Below, one piece after another: positions 1 to 8,998 of a DNA stretch of 64,000 nucleotides. The translations under genes were made by a program, and so were the position numbers. The notes below the pieces were generated by a model. It ran no database searches, was not told the DNA's origin, and saw only the letters and a list, made by a program, of their open reading frames with translations. Position 1 is the first letter of the stretch; each line of letters begins with the position of its first letter. Source of the DNA: an uncultured Verrucomicrobiota bacterium (GTDB lineage Bacteria; Verrucomicrobiota; Verrucomicrobiia; Limisphaerales; UBA9464); contig CAIVQH010000060.1 in NCBI GenBank assembly GCA_903907995.1, positions 62,001-126,000 on the forward strand, given 5' to 3'.

Positions 1-672
1 CCCGCCGAGACCGCTCGTGACCACATTATGGCCGGCGAGGATGCCCGGGCTGTTTTGCAGGGTCCGCAGGACGACGAAGCCGTCACCCACGGCGGCGGAC
101 CGGGCTTCCTGGATCACGGCGTTGTCCCGCGTTTCGCTGACGATCACGGAGACGCCACACTCGGGATCGCCAATCAGAGCCACCTTGCTCTGGGTCGGCT
201 CGACCGAGCGTATGCGTCCGACCAGCCCTTCGCTCGTGAGCACCGGCTGATTGACCTGGGCTCCGTCGCGGCTGCCGTAGTCGATGGCAATCACCCGCCA
301 GAAGGTGGTGGGTTCACGGCCGATGACGTGAGAGGGATGAAGCTTCCAGGGCGCGCGCGGGGCCCAGCCCAAGCTGGCCCGGAGGCGGGCGTTCTCCGCG
401 AGGGTGTCGCGGGCCTGCGAGTTGGCGAGGCGAAGCTGCTCGTTCTCCTTCCGCAGGCGTTCCACCTCGCCGATGAGGGTGTCGCGGGTGAGCAGGCTGT
501 AGCTGGCGCGGTCCACGAAGGACTGGCCGCTGCCGGCCAGCCCGAAGAGCGGGAGGAACAGCCCGCTGACGGCGAGCTTGAACCGGCCCGCCGTGTTGGG
601 GGGCAGATTCAACAGCACCAGCAACAGCACCGTGATGGTGCCGAGGGCGACGTAATGCGCGCGTTTGAACAA
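1..672 (-). CDS. mreC: Rod shape-determining protein MreC (3' part beyond left edge)
   Basis: MreC is a bitopic inner-membrane protein that links cytoplasmic MreB to the periplasmic wall-elongation machinery. The 224 codons visible read from a TTG start whose best support is a GGAG ribosome-binding sequence about six bases upstream. No ATG is available in frame before mreB ends. The protein opens with a short basic stretch, then a hydrophobic helix (about residues 8-23), then a heptad-like coiled-coil segment (about 65-105, rich in Glu/Leu/Arg), then the start of the beta-rich MreC domain with the family-typical VIGREP and GLVGRI patches. It lies 43 bases downstream of mreB on the same strand, the usual mreBCD order. 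The C-terminus runs off the window. A plus-strand open frame over this region is only its shadow. Confidence 0.93.
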   Translation of the reverse strand, partial: MFKRAHYVALGTITVLLLVLLNLPPNTAGRFKLAVSGLFLPLFGLAGSGQSFVDRASYSLLTRDTLIGEVERLRKENEQLRLANSQARDTLAENARLRASLGWAPRAPWKLHPSHVIGREPTTFWRVIAIDYGSRDGAQVNQPVLTSEGLVGRIRSVEPTQSKVALIGDPECGVSVIVSETRDNAVIQEARSAAVGDGFVVLRTLQNSPGILAGHNVVTSGLGG

Positions 673-715
673 AGTTCGCTCCGACAGTTTCGGGGCGAAC
701 GCAGGGCCGGGGAGA

Positions 716-1744
716 TCAGGATGTCGAACTGGACGCGACGCGTTTCAGGAAGCTGAGTTCCTGCAGCACCCGTCCGGTGCCCGTGGCCACGGCCGTCAAC
801 GGGTCGTCCGCGATGTGGACGGGCAGGCCCGTCTCCTTCGCGATCAACCGGTCGATGTTCCGTAGCAGGGCGCCGCCGCCGGCCATCATGATGCCCCGGT
901 CGACAAGGTCGGCCGAGAGTTCAGGCGGGCAGCGTTCCAACGTGATGCGGACAGACTCAAGGATGCTGGAAAGCGGTTCCTGGAGGGCTTGGCGGATCTC
1001 CTCGGAATGCACGAGAACGGTCTTGGGAAGGCCGGCCGCGAGGTCGCGTCCCTTGACTTCCATGGTCAGTTCCTGTTCGAGGGGAAAGGCAGAGCCAATA
1101 CGAATCTTGATCTCCTCGGCGGTGCGTTCGCCGATCATTAAATTATGGGCACGCTTCAGATGCGCGACGATGGTGTCATCGAATTCATCCCCACCGACGC
1201 GGACGCTCCGGCTGAACACGATGCCGGCGAGCGAGATGATTGCGATTTCGCAGGTGCCGCCGCCGATGTCCACGATCATGTTGCCGGCCGGTTCGTGCAC
1301 CGGGAGGCCGACGCCGATGGCCGAGGCCATGGGCTGTTCGATGAGGTAGACTTCGCGCGCCCCCGCGTGGGTGGCCGAATCTTTCACGGCGCGTTTCTCG
1401 ACTTCCGTGATGCCACTGGGAACGGCCACGACGACGCGCGGGGCGATCAGCTTCCGATGATGAACCTTCTGGATGAAATGCCGCAGCATCGCCTCGGTGA
1501 TCTCGAAATCCGCGATCACACCGTCCTTCATGGGACGGATGGCGACGATGTTGCCGGGGGTGCGGCCGAGCATGCGCTTGGCCTCTTCGCCCACGGCGAG
1601 AACGTTGGTCGTGCCGGCCTGGATGGCCACCACGGAAGGTTCACGAAGCACGATGCCCTGATCCCGCACGTAAACGAGCGAGTTCGCGGTGCCGAGGTCG
1701 ATCCCGATGTCGTTAGAGAAGAGACCTTTGAGTTGCGCAAACAT
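716..1744 (-). CDS. mreB: Rod shape-determining protein MreB (actin homologue)
   Basis: MreB is the bacterial actin that polymerises under the inner membrane and positions lateral wall synthesis. The 342-residue product has the normal family length. The actin phosphate-1 loop ([15 protein letters not shown]) is at residues 12-26, VDIGGGT is the phosphate-2 motif, and the adenosine motif MAGGGALL is near the C-terminus. The start at 1744 fits the family, beginning [18 protein letters not shown]. It is followed directly by mreC on the same strand. A hairpin at 1801-1837 separates it from the upstream ECF-sigma operon, so mreBC probably has its own promoter in the roughly 130-base gap. Confidence 0.97.
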   Translation of the reverse strand: MFAQLKGLFSNDIGIDLGTANSLVYVRDQGIVLREPSVVAIQAGTTNVLAVGEEAKRMLGRTPGNIVAIRPMKDGVIADFEITEAMLRHFIQKVHHRKLIAPRVVVAVPSGITEVEKRAVKDSATHAGAREVYLIEQPMASAIGVGLPVHEPAGNMIVDIGGGTCEIAIISLAGIVFSRSVRVGGDEFDDTIVAHLKRAHNLMIGERTAEEIKIRIGSAFPLEQELTMEVKGRDLAAGLPKTVLVHSEEIRQALQEPLSSILESVRITLERCPPELSADLVDRGIMMAGGGALLRNIDRLIAKETGLPVHIADDPLTAVATGTGRVLQELSFLKRVASSSTS

Positions 1745-1800
1745 GAAGTGTGCCCAAAAGCACGCCGCAACGATGGCGGCAGCGGGGAAAGGGGGTCAAG

Positions 1801-1837
1801 GGAAAGCCAAATAAGTTGTGAACAACTTTTGCTTTCC
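1801..1837 (-). terminator. Hairpin between the sigma operon and mreB
   Basis: An outer stem pairs GGAAAGC (1801-1807) with GCTTTCC (1831-1837). An inner stem pairs AAGTTG with CAACTT around a TGAA loop. It lies 38 bases after the last gene of the minus-strand sigma operon, so it could end that transcript. There is no clean T-run after the outer stem, so termination is an inference from position and pairing. Confidence 0.45.
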
Positions 1838-1874
1838 AAGGCCGGGAGGCCCCGATGTCCGACGGACGGTTGGC

Positions 1875-2315
1875 TTACTTGCCGGGCGGGGGTGAGCCGG
1901 GTTCCGGGGGGGGGGCGCGACGGTCGCCGCGGCCATCCCGCGAGAATTTCTCCTCCCGTTTCTTTTCCAGCTTCTCGAACTCGAGCTTCTGCTCGGGCGT
2001 GAGAATGGCCGCGATGCGGTCATGGCCTTTTTTGAACAGGTCATGGATGCGGTCCATGTGTTCCCGGTGACAGGCCCCAAATTCATCCATCCCCTGTCTG
2101 ATGATCGAATCCAGCTGCATCGCCTGTTCGGCCGATAGGCCTAACTCCCTGGTGTAGCGCTCTTTCTGCTCCTGTCGCATGGCTTCCGGATCGAACCGGC
2201 GGGGGGGCTGCTTCCGGCCATACGTGTAGCTGACTGCCCCGCCGGCCACCGCGCCGATCGCGAAGATGGCGGCGACATAGAGCGCGGCGACGGTTTTGGT
2301 GACGGGAAGCCTCAT
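1875..2315 (-). CDS. CnrX/CpxP-like periplasmic sensor, membrane-anchored
   Basis: Starting at the ATG that overlaps the upstream stop codon, the product has 146 residues. There is one N-terminal membrane helix (about 9-29), then a helical periplasmic part with a LSAEQ...LTPEQ pattern typical of the Spy/CpxP/CnrX fold (heavy-metal-resistance type). A Cys/His cluster (C82, H83, H86, H91, H98) lies in the central helix and could bind metal. The tail is charged and then proline-rich. It is the last gene of a three-gene unit with an ECF sigma factor and a putative anti-sigma protein, the same set of parts as the CnrYXH cobalt/nickel-sensing system. The ligand here is unknown. Longer upstream readings in this frame lack membrane-protein character and were not used. 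Confidence 0.72.
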   Translation of the reverse strand: MRLPVTKTVAALYVAAIFAIGAVAGGAVSYTYGRKQPPRRFDPEAMRQEQKERYTRELGLSAEQAMQLDSIIRQGMDEFGACHREHMDRIHDLFKKGHDRIAAILTPEQKLEFEKLEKKREEKFSRDGRGDRRAPPPEPGSPPPGK

Positions 2316-2614
2316 TGCAGCATGGCAACGTCGGCCCGGGCGTTGGAGAGAATCATCTCGTCGGCGGTTTCCGACTGCACGCCATGCCAGCTCGCCCCGA
2401 TGGCGATCATGGCGACGGCGCAAGCGCAGGCGAGGCCCAGGCGGAAACAGCGGATGAGGCCGAACAGGTCGCCCCCTTCGGCCCGGCTGGCGCGCCAGGC
2501 TGCCAGCACGCGGGCCTGGGCCGGGAAGGGGAGCTCCGCCGCCGATTCAGCCGGCCGGGAGGCGGCGGAGGCGCTGCGTAGCAGGCGTTCGAGTTGTTGG
2601 TCGAGATTGCTCAT
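2312..2614 (-). CDS. Putative membrane anti-sigma factor
   Basis: This 100-residue protein has an acidic/polar N-terminal half and a single membrane helix at about residues 58-75, followed by a short outer tail. The start codon overlaps the stop of the ECF sigma gene (ATGA), and its own stop overlaps the start of the CnrX-like gene, so the three are translationally coupled. Size, topology and position fit a small anti-sigma protein that holds the sigma factor at the membrane, as CnrY does. I recognise no family motif, so the function is inferred from context alone. Confidence 0.6.
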   Translation of the reverse strand: MSNLDQQLERLLRSASAASRPAESAAELPFPAQARVLAAWRASRAEGGDLFGLIRCFRLGLACACAVAMIAIGASWHGVQSETADEMILSNARADVAMLQ

Positions 2615-3198
2615 GGGCGGGTCTCTTTCAAAAGTTCTTCCAAATGCTTCTTCATCTTCTGCCGGGCCCGGAAGGCCCGGACTTTGACCAGAGCCGTGCT
2701 CCAGCCGGTGACCTGCTTCACTTCTTCAACGCTGCGACCTTCCATGTGAAGGAGATTAATGACCAGCCGGTCCGCCGGATTCAATTTTGCCAGCATTTTC
2801 TCCACCAGCTCGCGGGAAGCGAGACTTTGCTCGGCCGGCAGGTCCCCGCTCTCGGTCGCCAGATTCTCGATGACAGCCACCTCATCCTCGCTCAGGTCGG
2901 CGTGGCGGAACTCGGGCCGGATCTTCTCGTGCGAGATCTGGTTGAGGCAGGTGTTCACGGCAATCCGCGAAACCCAGTGTTCCAGCGGCACCGCGCCGCC
3001 GAACTGGTCGAGCTTTGTGAACACTTTGACGAATACTGACTGCACAAGATCCTCTTCACTGGCGCGCCGCGGCAGGTGTGACCGGACTATTTTCATGACG
3101 AGCGGCGTCAGATGGGCCAAGAGCACCCGGGCCGATTCCTCGTCGCCCGTGCGCACCCGTGCCACGCACGCCGCCACGTCCAAAACCGGTTCATCCAT
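2611..3198 (-). CDS. ECF-type RNA polymerase sigma factor
   Basis: This 195-residue sigma-70 family protein has the ECF architecture. Region 2 is at about residues 25-95, with the core-binding patch LVQSVFVKVFTKLDQF followed by HWVSRIAVNTCLN. A linker follows, then region 4 at about 135-190, including LNPADRLVINLLHMEG and a helix-turn-helix ending VKVRAFRARQKMKKHL. It lacks regions 1 and 3, as expected. It heads an operon with an anti-sigma-like membrane protein and a periplasmic sensor, so it likely responds to an envelope or metal signal and activates its own promoter. The 160-base gap to the divergent gene at 3359 should hold that promoter. Confidence 0.92.
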   Translation of the reverse strand: MDEPVLDVAACVARVRTGDEESARVLLAHLTPLVMKIVRSHLPRRASEEDLVQSVFVKVFTKLDQFGGAVPLEHWVSRIAVNTCLNQISHEKIRPEFRHADLSEDEVAVIENLATESGDLPAEQSLASRELVEKMLAKLNPADRLVINLLHMEGRSVEEVKQVTGWSTALVKVRAFRARQKMKKHLEELLKETRP

Positions 3199-3358
3199 GC
3201 CTGTGTGGCCGCATTCTCATCAGTGAAGACCTCAGCGCAAGCACGCCGGTTACGGAACTGGGTGGAAATTCACGAACGTTCCGCCGCCAGCATTGTCTTC
3301 ACTTACGGTTTGCCCTCGCAAACGAAGGCCGACTACAACACCCGGCGCAGCGCCAATC

Positions 3359-5569
3359 ATGATCCGCCTTAGACCGACCCCTGCCGCCCTACGCTTCTGG
3401 CTTGGCTGTTTGCTTGGGCTGCTGACGGGGTCACTTGCCCAGGGCAAGATCCAGTTTGATGTCTTTGCGGGCTATGGGGATGCGGGCGGTGGAATGGTCC
3501 GGGCCGGTGGTTGGTATCCTGTGGCCATCGAGGTTTTTAATGACGGACCGACCTTTGACGCGGTCATCGAAATCACCGCGGGCCAGTTTGGCAGCCAGAC
3601 GCAGCGCATCCCGGTCGAACTGCCCACGAACACCCGCAAACGTCTGGTGGTGCCCTTCTTTTGCGCCTCCGCCGGCTACCTGACGCTGGATGCACGCCTC
3701 AAGGACAGCAACGGGAAGGTGCGCGACGAACGGCTCGGCACCCGCCTGAGCATCATCCAGTGGGAAACACCCCTGATGGGGGCGTTGCCGGCTTCCTATG
3801 GCGGCATGCCGACGTTCCCCACGGACCGCCAGCGCCGGTCCGAATGGCAGCCGACCGTGGCCCGTTTGCAGAGCGAGTTCGTGCCCGACAACCCGATCGC
3901 CCTGGAGGGGCTTAACACGATCTATCTCAACACGGCCAAGGCGTTGGAACTCAAGGAGCCGCAGATCAATGCGCTGCTGTCCTGGCTGCAGGCCGGCGGG
4001 CATCTGGTGGTGGCGGTGGATCAGCCGGCCGACCTCACCGCCGCCGGTTGGCTCCGCGAGATTCTTCCGGCCGAAGTGGCGGGCGGTAACAGTCTGCGCG
4101 CCGGCCCGGCACTGCATCACTGGCTGTCGGCGGAGGAATGGGCACCGTTATACGGCTATGCGCCGCCCTTGCCGGCCAATTCACCGTCCCACCCCCTGGT
4201 GCGCCCGGCTTCGAAGCCGAACAAGTCCAAGCCGGTGGCGGAGCCGGGAAACCCGTTCACCGAACTGGCGGCGGAGAGCGAATTTGGCACCGCCGAACTG
4301 CCGCTGCTCGCCCTGCGGCCGCAGGCCGGCCAGGTCGCCTTGAAGTCCGGCAACGTGCCGCTGATCGTTTCCGGCTCTCGCGGGCGTGGGCTGGTCACGC
4401 TGCTGGCCTTCAATCCCGAGCGTGAGCCTTTCCGCGGCTGGAAGCTCCGGCCCTGGTTCTGGGCGCGCCTCACGGACGTGCCGCACGTGATGCTGGGGAA
4501 GGCCGATTTCAATGTGTACGGCGGGCGTAGCCTTGATGCCGTCTTCGGCGGCATGGTGGAGACCCGGCAGATCCGCAAGCTGCCCGTCGGCTTCCTGCTG
4601 CTCCTGCTGGTGGTCTATCTCGTGGTCATCGGTCCCCTGGACCAGTGGTGGCTGCGCAAGATCAACCGGCCGATGCTCACCTGGATCACCTTTCCGGCTT
4701 ACGTCGCACTGTTCTCGCTGCTGATCTACCTCATCGGCTACAAGCTCCGCGCCGGCCAGATCGAATGGAACGAAATGCACATCGTGGATGTCCTGCCCCA
4801 GGGCGACGGCAGCCGCGCGGTGCTGCGGGGGCGGACTTTTGCCGGCATCTATTCACCCCGTAACGATGCCTACAAGGTGGCCACCGACCTCCAGTATGCG
4901 ACGTTCCGCGCAGAGTTCCAGGGCCTCTGGGGCAATGGCAACGACAACGGCAAGGTCAGCCTCCTGTCCAAGCCGGTCGGCTTTGAGGCCGAGGTGTTTG
5001 TGCCCGTGTGGACCAGCCAGATGAACGTGGCCGACTGGCAGGACACGGGGGAACCGCCCCTGCTGGCCAAGCTGGGCAGCAATGGCCGCAACTCGACCAT
5101 CCGCCTGGAAAACCGCAGCGGGCACCGGATCGGCCGTGTCTGGGTGGTGTCGGCGGGCGGGCCCATTTCCGAATTGGGGGACTTGCCGGACGGGGCGGCG
5201 AAGGAATTTGAGCTGGCGGGGGCCGGAGCCACCTCGCTCCAGCCGTTTGTGGCCGCGCATGACGCCGAGTTTCAGTCGGTCGTGGCCCGGCGGGGGGAGA
5301 CCTTCGGCGACAGCGGGAAGGCCCACATCGACGACTGGGCCGGCGCGTCGGTGGCGGCGTCGTTTGGTTCGCTGCTGCACCTGAACAATGGTGACTCCCG
5401 GGAGTTCGTGTGGCCGGCGGGCATGGACCTCACATCCTTGTTCCAACGCAACGATACCATTGTGCTGGCCTGGATTCCCGACGCCTCACTGGTGGCGCCC
5501 TTCAACAAGTTCACCCCCAAGCGCCAACAGAACGGCACGTTGCTGCGGCTCGTGATTCCCTCCCGCTGA
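3359..5569 (+). CDS. Large membrane protein with glutamine-amidotransferase-like domain
   Basis: This 736-residue protein has an N-terminal signal sequence (hydrophobic core around residues 11-26). A long extracytoplasmic beta-rich region follows, then an alpha/beta segment (about residues 180-235, LSWLQAGGHLVVAVDQ) like the class-I amidotransferase-type domains in gliding/ABC-associated proteins. Two adjacent membrane helices lie at about 408-428 and 439-461, and a second extracytoplasmic part ends the protein. The ATG at 3359 directly precedes the signal peptide and was preferred to an earlier in-frame start. It is followed 29 bases later by an ABC-2 type ATPase, so the two probably form one unit. 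No enzyme residues can be assigned; the function is unknown. Confidence 0.75.
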   Translation: MIRLRPTPAALRFWLGCLLGLLTGSLAQGKIQFDVFAGYGDAGGGMVRAGGWYPVAIEVFNDGPTFDAVIEITAGQFGSQTQRIPVELPTNTRKRLVVPFFCASAGYLTLDARLKDSNGKVRDERLGTRLSIIQWETPLMGALPASYGGMPTFPTDRQRRSEWQPTVARLQSEFVPDNPIALEGLNTIYLNTAKALELKEPQINALLSWLQAGGHLVVAVDQPADLTAAGWLREILPAEVAGGNSLRAGPALHHWLSAEEWAPLYGYAPPLPANSPSHPLVRPASKPNKSKPVAEPGNPFTELAAESEFGTAELPLLALRPQAGQVALKSGNVPLIVSGSRGRGLVTLLAFNPEREPFRGWKLRPWFWARLTDVPHVMLGKADFNVYGGRSLDAVFGGMVETRQIRKLPVGFLLLLLVVYLVVIGPLDQWWLRKINRPMLTWITFPAYVALFSLLIYLIGYKLRAGQIEWNEMHIVDVLPQGDGSRAVLRGRTFAGIYSPRNDAYKVATDLQYATFRAEFQGLWGNGNDNGKVSLLSKPVGFEAEVFVPVWTSQMNVADWQDTGEPPLLAKLGSNGRNSTIRLENRSGHRIGRVWVVSAGGPISELGDLPDGAAKEFELAGAGATSLQPFVAAHDAEFQSVVARRGETFGDSGKAHIDDWAGASVAASFGSLLHLNNGDSREFVWPAGMDLTSLFQRNDTIVLAWIPDASLVAPFNKFTPKRQQNGTLLRLVIPSR

Positions 5570-5598
5570 CTTTCGATCATTAGCAATCCCTTCACGCC

Positions 5599-6549
5599 AT
5601 GTCCGCCCCTCCCGATATCCCCGCCGTACAGACCGTCGACCTGAGCCGCGTGTATGGCAGCATGGTGGCGCTCAGTTCGCTGAACCTGACCATCAATCGC
5701 GGCGATCTCTTCGGGTTCATCGGCTCCAACGGCGCGGGCAAGACCACCACGTTGCGCATCTTGGCGACCTTTCTGACGCCCTCCAGCGGGCGGGCCGAAG
5801 TGCTGGGCTATGATGTCGTGCGGGACGCCGACCGGGTACGGCACCTGATCGGCTACATGCCGGACTTTTTCGGCGTGTACAAGGACATGGAGGTGACCGA
5901 GTACCTCGATTTCTTTGGCGCCTGCTACAAGATCCCGACAGCCCAGCGTGAAAAGACGGTGGCCGACGTCCTCGAACTGGTCGGTCTGAGCGAGAAAAAG
6001 GGTTCCCTCATCGGTTCGCTCAGCCGGGGCATGCAGCAGCGACTGGGTCTGGCGCGGGTGCTCATCCACGATCCCCAACTGCTCCTGCTCGATGAGCCCG
6101 CCAGCGGTCTCGATCCCCGGGCGCGGATCGAGATGATGGCGATCCTGCAGGAGCTCCAGCGGATGGGGAAGACCATCATCATCTCCTCCCACATCCTTTC
6201 CGAGCTGCAAACCCTCTGCAACCGCTGCTGCATCATCGAACGCGGCAAGCTCATCTACAGCGGACCGATCAAGGGGGCGCAGACGCAGTTGGCCGATGTC
6301 CGTGCCTTCTGGGTGCGCGTTGGCAGCCCGCTCGTGACCGCTCGCGACCTGCTGGCGGCCCGGCCCGAGACTTACAGTGTGGAAGTCACCGATGACCGGC
6401 TCAAGGTGGTGCTCGCCAATTCCAGCTCGGACCCGAGCTACATCCCGGAAACCTTGGTAAACGCCGGGGTCCGCCTGCTGGAATTCCGCGAGGATGAGAT
6501 CGGCCTAGAGGAAGTATTCCTCCGGGTGACCAAGGGCGAGACCCAGTAG
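5599..6549 (+). CDS. ABC transporter ATP-binding protein, ABC-2 type
   Basis: This 316-residue ATPase has a Walker A motif (GSNGAGKTT, about residues 42-50), the signature LSRGMQQ (about 141-147), Walker B with catalytic Glu (LLLLDEP, 161-167) and the switch His in ISSHILSEL. The roughly 75-residue extension after the nucleotide-binding domain and the LIGYMPD patch resemble ATPases of ABC-2 exporters and of gliding-type (GldA) systems. No permease gene follows; the preceding membrane protein at 3359 is the only candidate partner in the window, and a true permease may be encoded elsewhere. The next gene, 197 bases on, is a histidine kinase. Confidence 0.9.
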   Translation: MSAPPDIPAVQTVDLSRVYGSMVALSSLNLTINRGDLFGFIGSNGAGKTTTLRILATFLTPSSGRAEVLGYDVVRDADRVRHLIGYMPDFFGVYKDMEVTEYLDFFGACYKIPTAQREKTVADVLELVGLSEKKGSLIGSLSRGMQQRLGLARVLIHDPQLLLLDEPASGLDPRARIEMMAILQELQRMGKTIIISSHILSELQTLCNRCCIIERGKLIYSGPIKGAQTQLADVRAFWVRVGSPLVTARDLLAARPETYSVEVTDDRLKVVLANSSSDPSYIPETLVNAGVRLLEFREDEIGLEEVFLRVTKGETQ

Positions 6550-6745
6550 GCGCTCGTGCCTGGGTGCAAACGGTCCCTTGAAGGGCGGCCCAAGTGGATC
6601 CCAATGGGATCTTTCCAGATCCCTTGATAAGCCAATTCGGTCGGCCTCATGCCTGCCCGGCTACTGGGTGCTCAAGGCAACGCTTGGCGATGCCGATGAA
6701 CCGATAGGCATTCTCGGCTGACGAGGGTGCCGGATCGTAGACGTC

Positions 6746-8998
6746 ATGCAGGCATCAAGAATGTCAGGAGCGCCGCTTATGTCGGTGGAGGGGTTGGTCC
6801 GCAGCCCGCGAACGGCCTGGCTGGTGCTCGCAGTCGGTGTCGGCGTCTCCAGTGTGCCCTGGCTGACCGCGCTCGTGCATGGCACACCGGAGAATTTTGC
6901 GTCGTTGCTCACGCTGGTCTTGGGAAGCATCGCCAGCCTGCTCGTCTTTTCCTGGATGCGGATACTGCTCGCGGCGCAGGAGCGGGCAGTGGCATTGGCC
7001 GGGGAGATGATCGCCAGCCTCCGGGACAATGAGGACCGCTTCCGGCTCATCACCGAGAACATGGCGGACCTCATCGTGGTCGCCGATGCCAGCAGCCGGA
7101 GGCTTTACACGAGCCCTTCGCACGAGCGGCTGCTGGGGCACGAGCTGGATGGGCTCGGACGGGCTCCGCTGACTGCCCATGTTCATCCCGACGACCAGCC
7201 GCGCCTGATCGAGGCCAATGAAATGGCCCTGGCCAGCGGTGAACCGTCGATGGTGGAACTGCGGCTGGCCTGTCGCGACGGTTCCTGGCGCACGTTGGAA
7301 TCGCGTATCAGCACCATCACCGACGCTCTGGGGCAGGTGCGTCTGCTGACGGTGGCGCGCGACATTACCGAGCGGCAGCAGGCCTGGGATGCGGTCAAAG
7401 TCTCACAGTCGTTTCTTCAGTCCCTGGTGGAAAGCCTGCCACAACGTGTTCTGCGCAAGGACCGGAAAGGGCGCTTCACGTTCGTGAACTCGCTTTTTGC
7501 CCAGTCGCTGAACCGGCCGGCGAATGAAATTCTGGGACGAAATGATCACGATTTTTTTCCGCCGGAACTGGCGGAGAAATATCAGGCGGATGACCAGCAG
7601 GTGATGAACGAGCGCAGGACGACGGATTTCGTCGAGACCTATCAGGGAGCGGACGGAAACCCCCGTTGGATCCAGGTCATCAAGACCCCTTTGTTTGACC
7701 TGAACGACGAGGTGAATGGCGTTCAGATCATGTTCTGGGATGTTTCCGCCCGGGAGCTGGCCCAGGTCGAGCTGCGCCGGTCCCACGAGGAAATCGAACT
7801 GCTGCTCGCCTCCATTTCCACCGTGCTGATAGGGGTGGACCGGCAGGGGCGGGTGTCACGTTGGAACCGCGCCGCCGAAGCGGCCTTCGGCATTTCCAGC
7901 GCGCAGGCGATCGGAAGCCTGTTCATGGAATGCCGTATTCCATGGGACTGGAGCAAGGTGCGTCAGGCCATCATGGATTGCTCCCTGGGCAGCAAGACCG
8001 TGGAACTGCAGAACATATCCTGCCCCGGAGCGGACGGAAAAGAGCGTCTGTTCCATCTCATCTTCAATGCCAGCAACGACAATGGCGCGCGACAGCTCGC
8101 TTTCATCGTGCTGGCCACTGACACGACCCGCGGGCGGATGATGGAAGCCCAGCTGCGCCAGGCGCAGAAGCTGGAGTCCATCGGCCAGCTCGCGGCGGGC
8201 ATCGCCCACGAGATCAACACCCCGACGCAGTTCATTGGCGACAACCTCCACTTCCTCCGGGATGCGTTTACCGACCTTATGCCCGTGCTGCGGTGCGCCA
8301 CGTTTTTTTCCAGCCAGCCGGCGGGCACCGAGCCGCCCCCTTCCATGCTCGAAGCATTGAGGGATTCGCTGGCCAAGGCGGATGTCGGATACCTGTTGGA
8401 CGAGATGCCCAAAGCCATCAGCCAGTCGGAGGAGGGCATCGACCGCGTCGCCCGGATCGTCAAGGCGATGAAGGAATTTTCCCATCCCGATGTGGATGAG
8501 ATGTCGCCCGTGGATCTCAACCGGGCCATCGAGAGCACCATCGCGGTGGCCCGCAATGAGTGGAAGTATGTGGCGGACCTCGTGACGGATTACGACCCGC
8601 AGCTGCCGTTGGTCCCCTGTTTTCCTGGAGATGTGAATCAGGTGATCCTCAACTTGATCGTGAATGCCGCCCACGCCATCGCCGCCACTCCGGCGGTGGA
8701 GAGCGGCGGCAAGGGGGTGATCACGTTGCAGACGCGCCTGTTCCCGACCGAGGTGGAGATCCGGGTGCAGGACACCGGCACGGGTATCCCGGAGGGGATA
8801 CGTGACAAGATTTTCAACCCGTTTTTCACCACCAAAGAAGTTGGCAAGGGGACCGGTCAGGGCCTGTTCCTGGCCCACAACGTGGTGGTGGAAAAGCACG
8901 GCGGCTCGATCTGCTTTGAGACTCAGCCGGGACAGGGTACAGTGTTTATCATCCGGCTGCCGCTCAAGGCCCAGAAAAGGGCCAAGAAAACCCCATGA
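6746..8998 (+). CDS. Triple-PAS membrane sensor histidine kinase
   Basis: This 750-residue kinase has two hydrophobic segments near the N-terminus (about residues 24-44 and 52-72), then three successive PAS domains (about 95-215, 225-345, 350-465). The phosphoacceptor domain contains GIAHEINTP with His488. The ATPase domain has an N-box (NLIVNAAHA), G1 (DTGTGIP) and G2 (GTGQGLFL). The insert between the H-box helix and the ATPase domain is longer than usual ([14 protein letters not shown] region). Its stop overlaps the start of the next gene (ATGA), coupling it to a REC-HDOD response regulator. PAS ligands cannot be predicted from what I see. An alternative start lies at the fifth codon after the chosen one. 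Confidence 0.93.
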   Translation: MQASRMSGAPLMSVEGLVRSPRTAWLVLAVGVGVSSVPWLTALVHGTPENFASLLTLVLGSIASLLVFSWMRILLAAQERAVALAGEMIASLRDNEDRFRLITENMADLIVVADASSRRLYTSPSHERLLGHELDGLGRAPLTAHVHPDDQPRLIEANEMALASGEPSMVELRLACRDGSWRTLESRISTITDALGQVRLLTVARDITERQQAWDAVKVSQSFLQSLVESLPQRVLRKDRKGRFTFVNSLFAQSLNRPANEILGRNDHDFFPPELAEKYQADDQQVMNERRTTDFVETYQGADGNPRWIQVIKTPLFDLNDEVNGVQIMFWDVSARELAQVELRRSHEEIELLLASISTVLIGVDRQGRVSRWNRAAEAAFGISSAQAIGSLFMECRIPWDWSKVRQAIMDCSLGSKTVELQNISCPGADGKERLFHLIFNASNDNGARQLAFIVLATDTTRGRMMEAQLRQAQKLESIGQLAAGIAHEINTPTQFIGDNLHFLRDAFTDLMPVLRCATFFSSQPAGTEPPPSMLEALRDSLAKADVGYLLDEMPKAISQSEEGIDRVARIVKAMKEFSHPDVDEMSPVDLNRAIESTIAVARNEWKYVADLVTDYDPQLPLVPCFPGDVNQVILNLIVNAAHAIAATPAVESGGKGVITLQTRLFPTEVEIRVQDTGTGIPEGIRDKIFNPFFTTKEVGKGTGQGLFLAHNVVVEKHGGSICFETQPGQGTVFIIRLPLKAQKRAKKTP

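Noticed and set aside
28-756. Plus-strand reading frame of 242 codons
   Set aside because: It is the complement of mreC, whose membrane helix, coiled coil and family motifs are clear on the minus strand.
3265-3285. GGAAC sequence on the minus strand as an ECF -35 box
   Set aside because: No convincing -10 at 16-17 bases; the palindrome GAACGTTC could be chance.
6597-6614. Hairpin GATCCC-AAT-GGGATC followed by TTT after the ABC ATPase gene
   Set aside because: The six-base stem and three T's are too weak for a confident terminator call.
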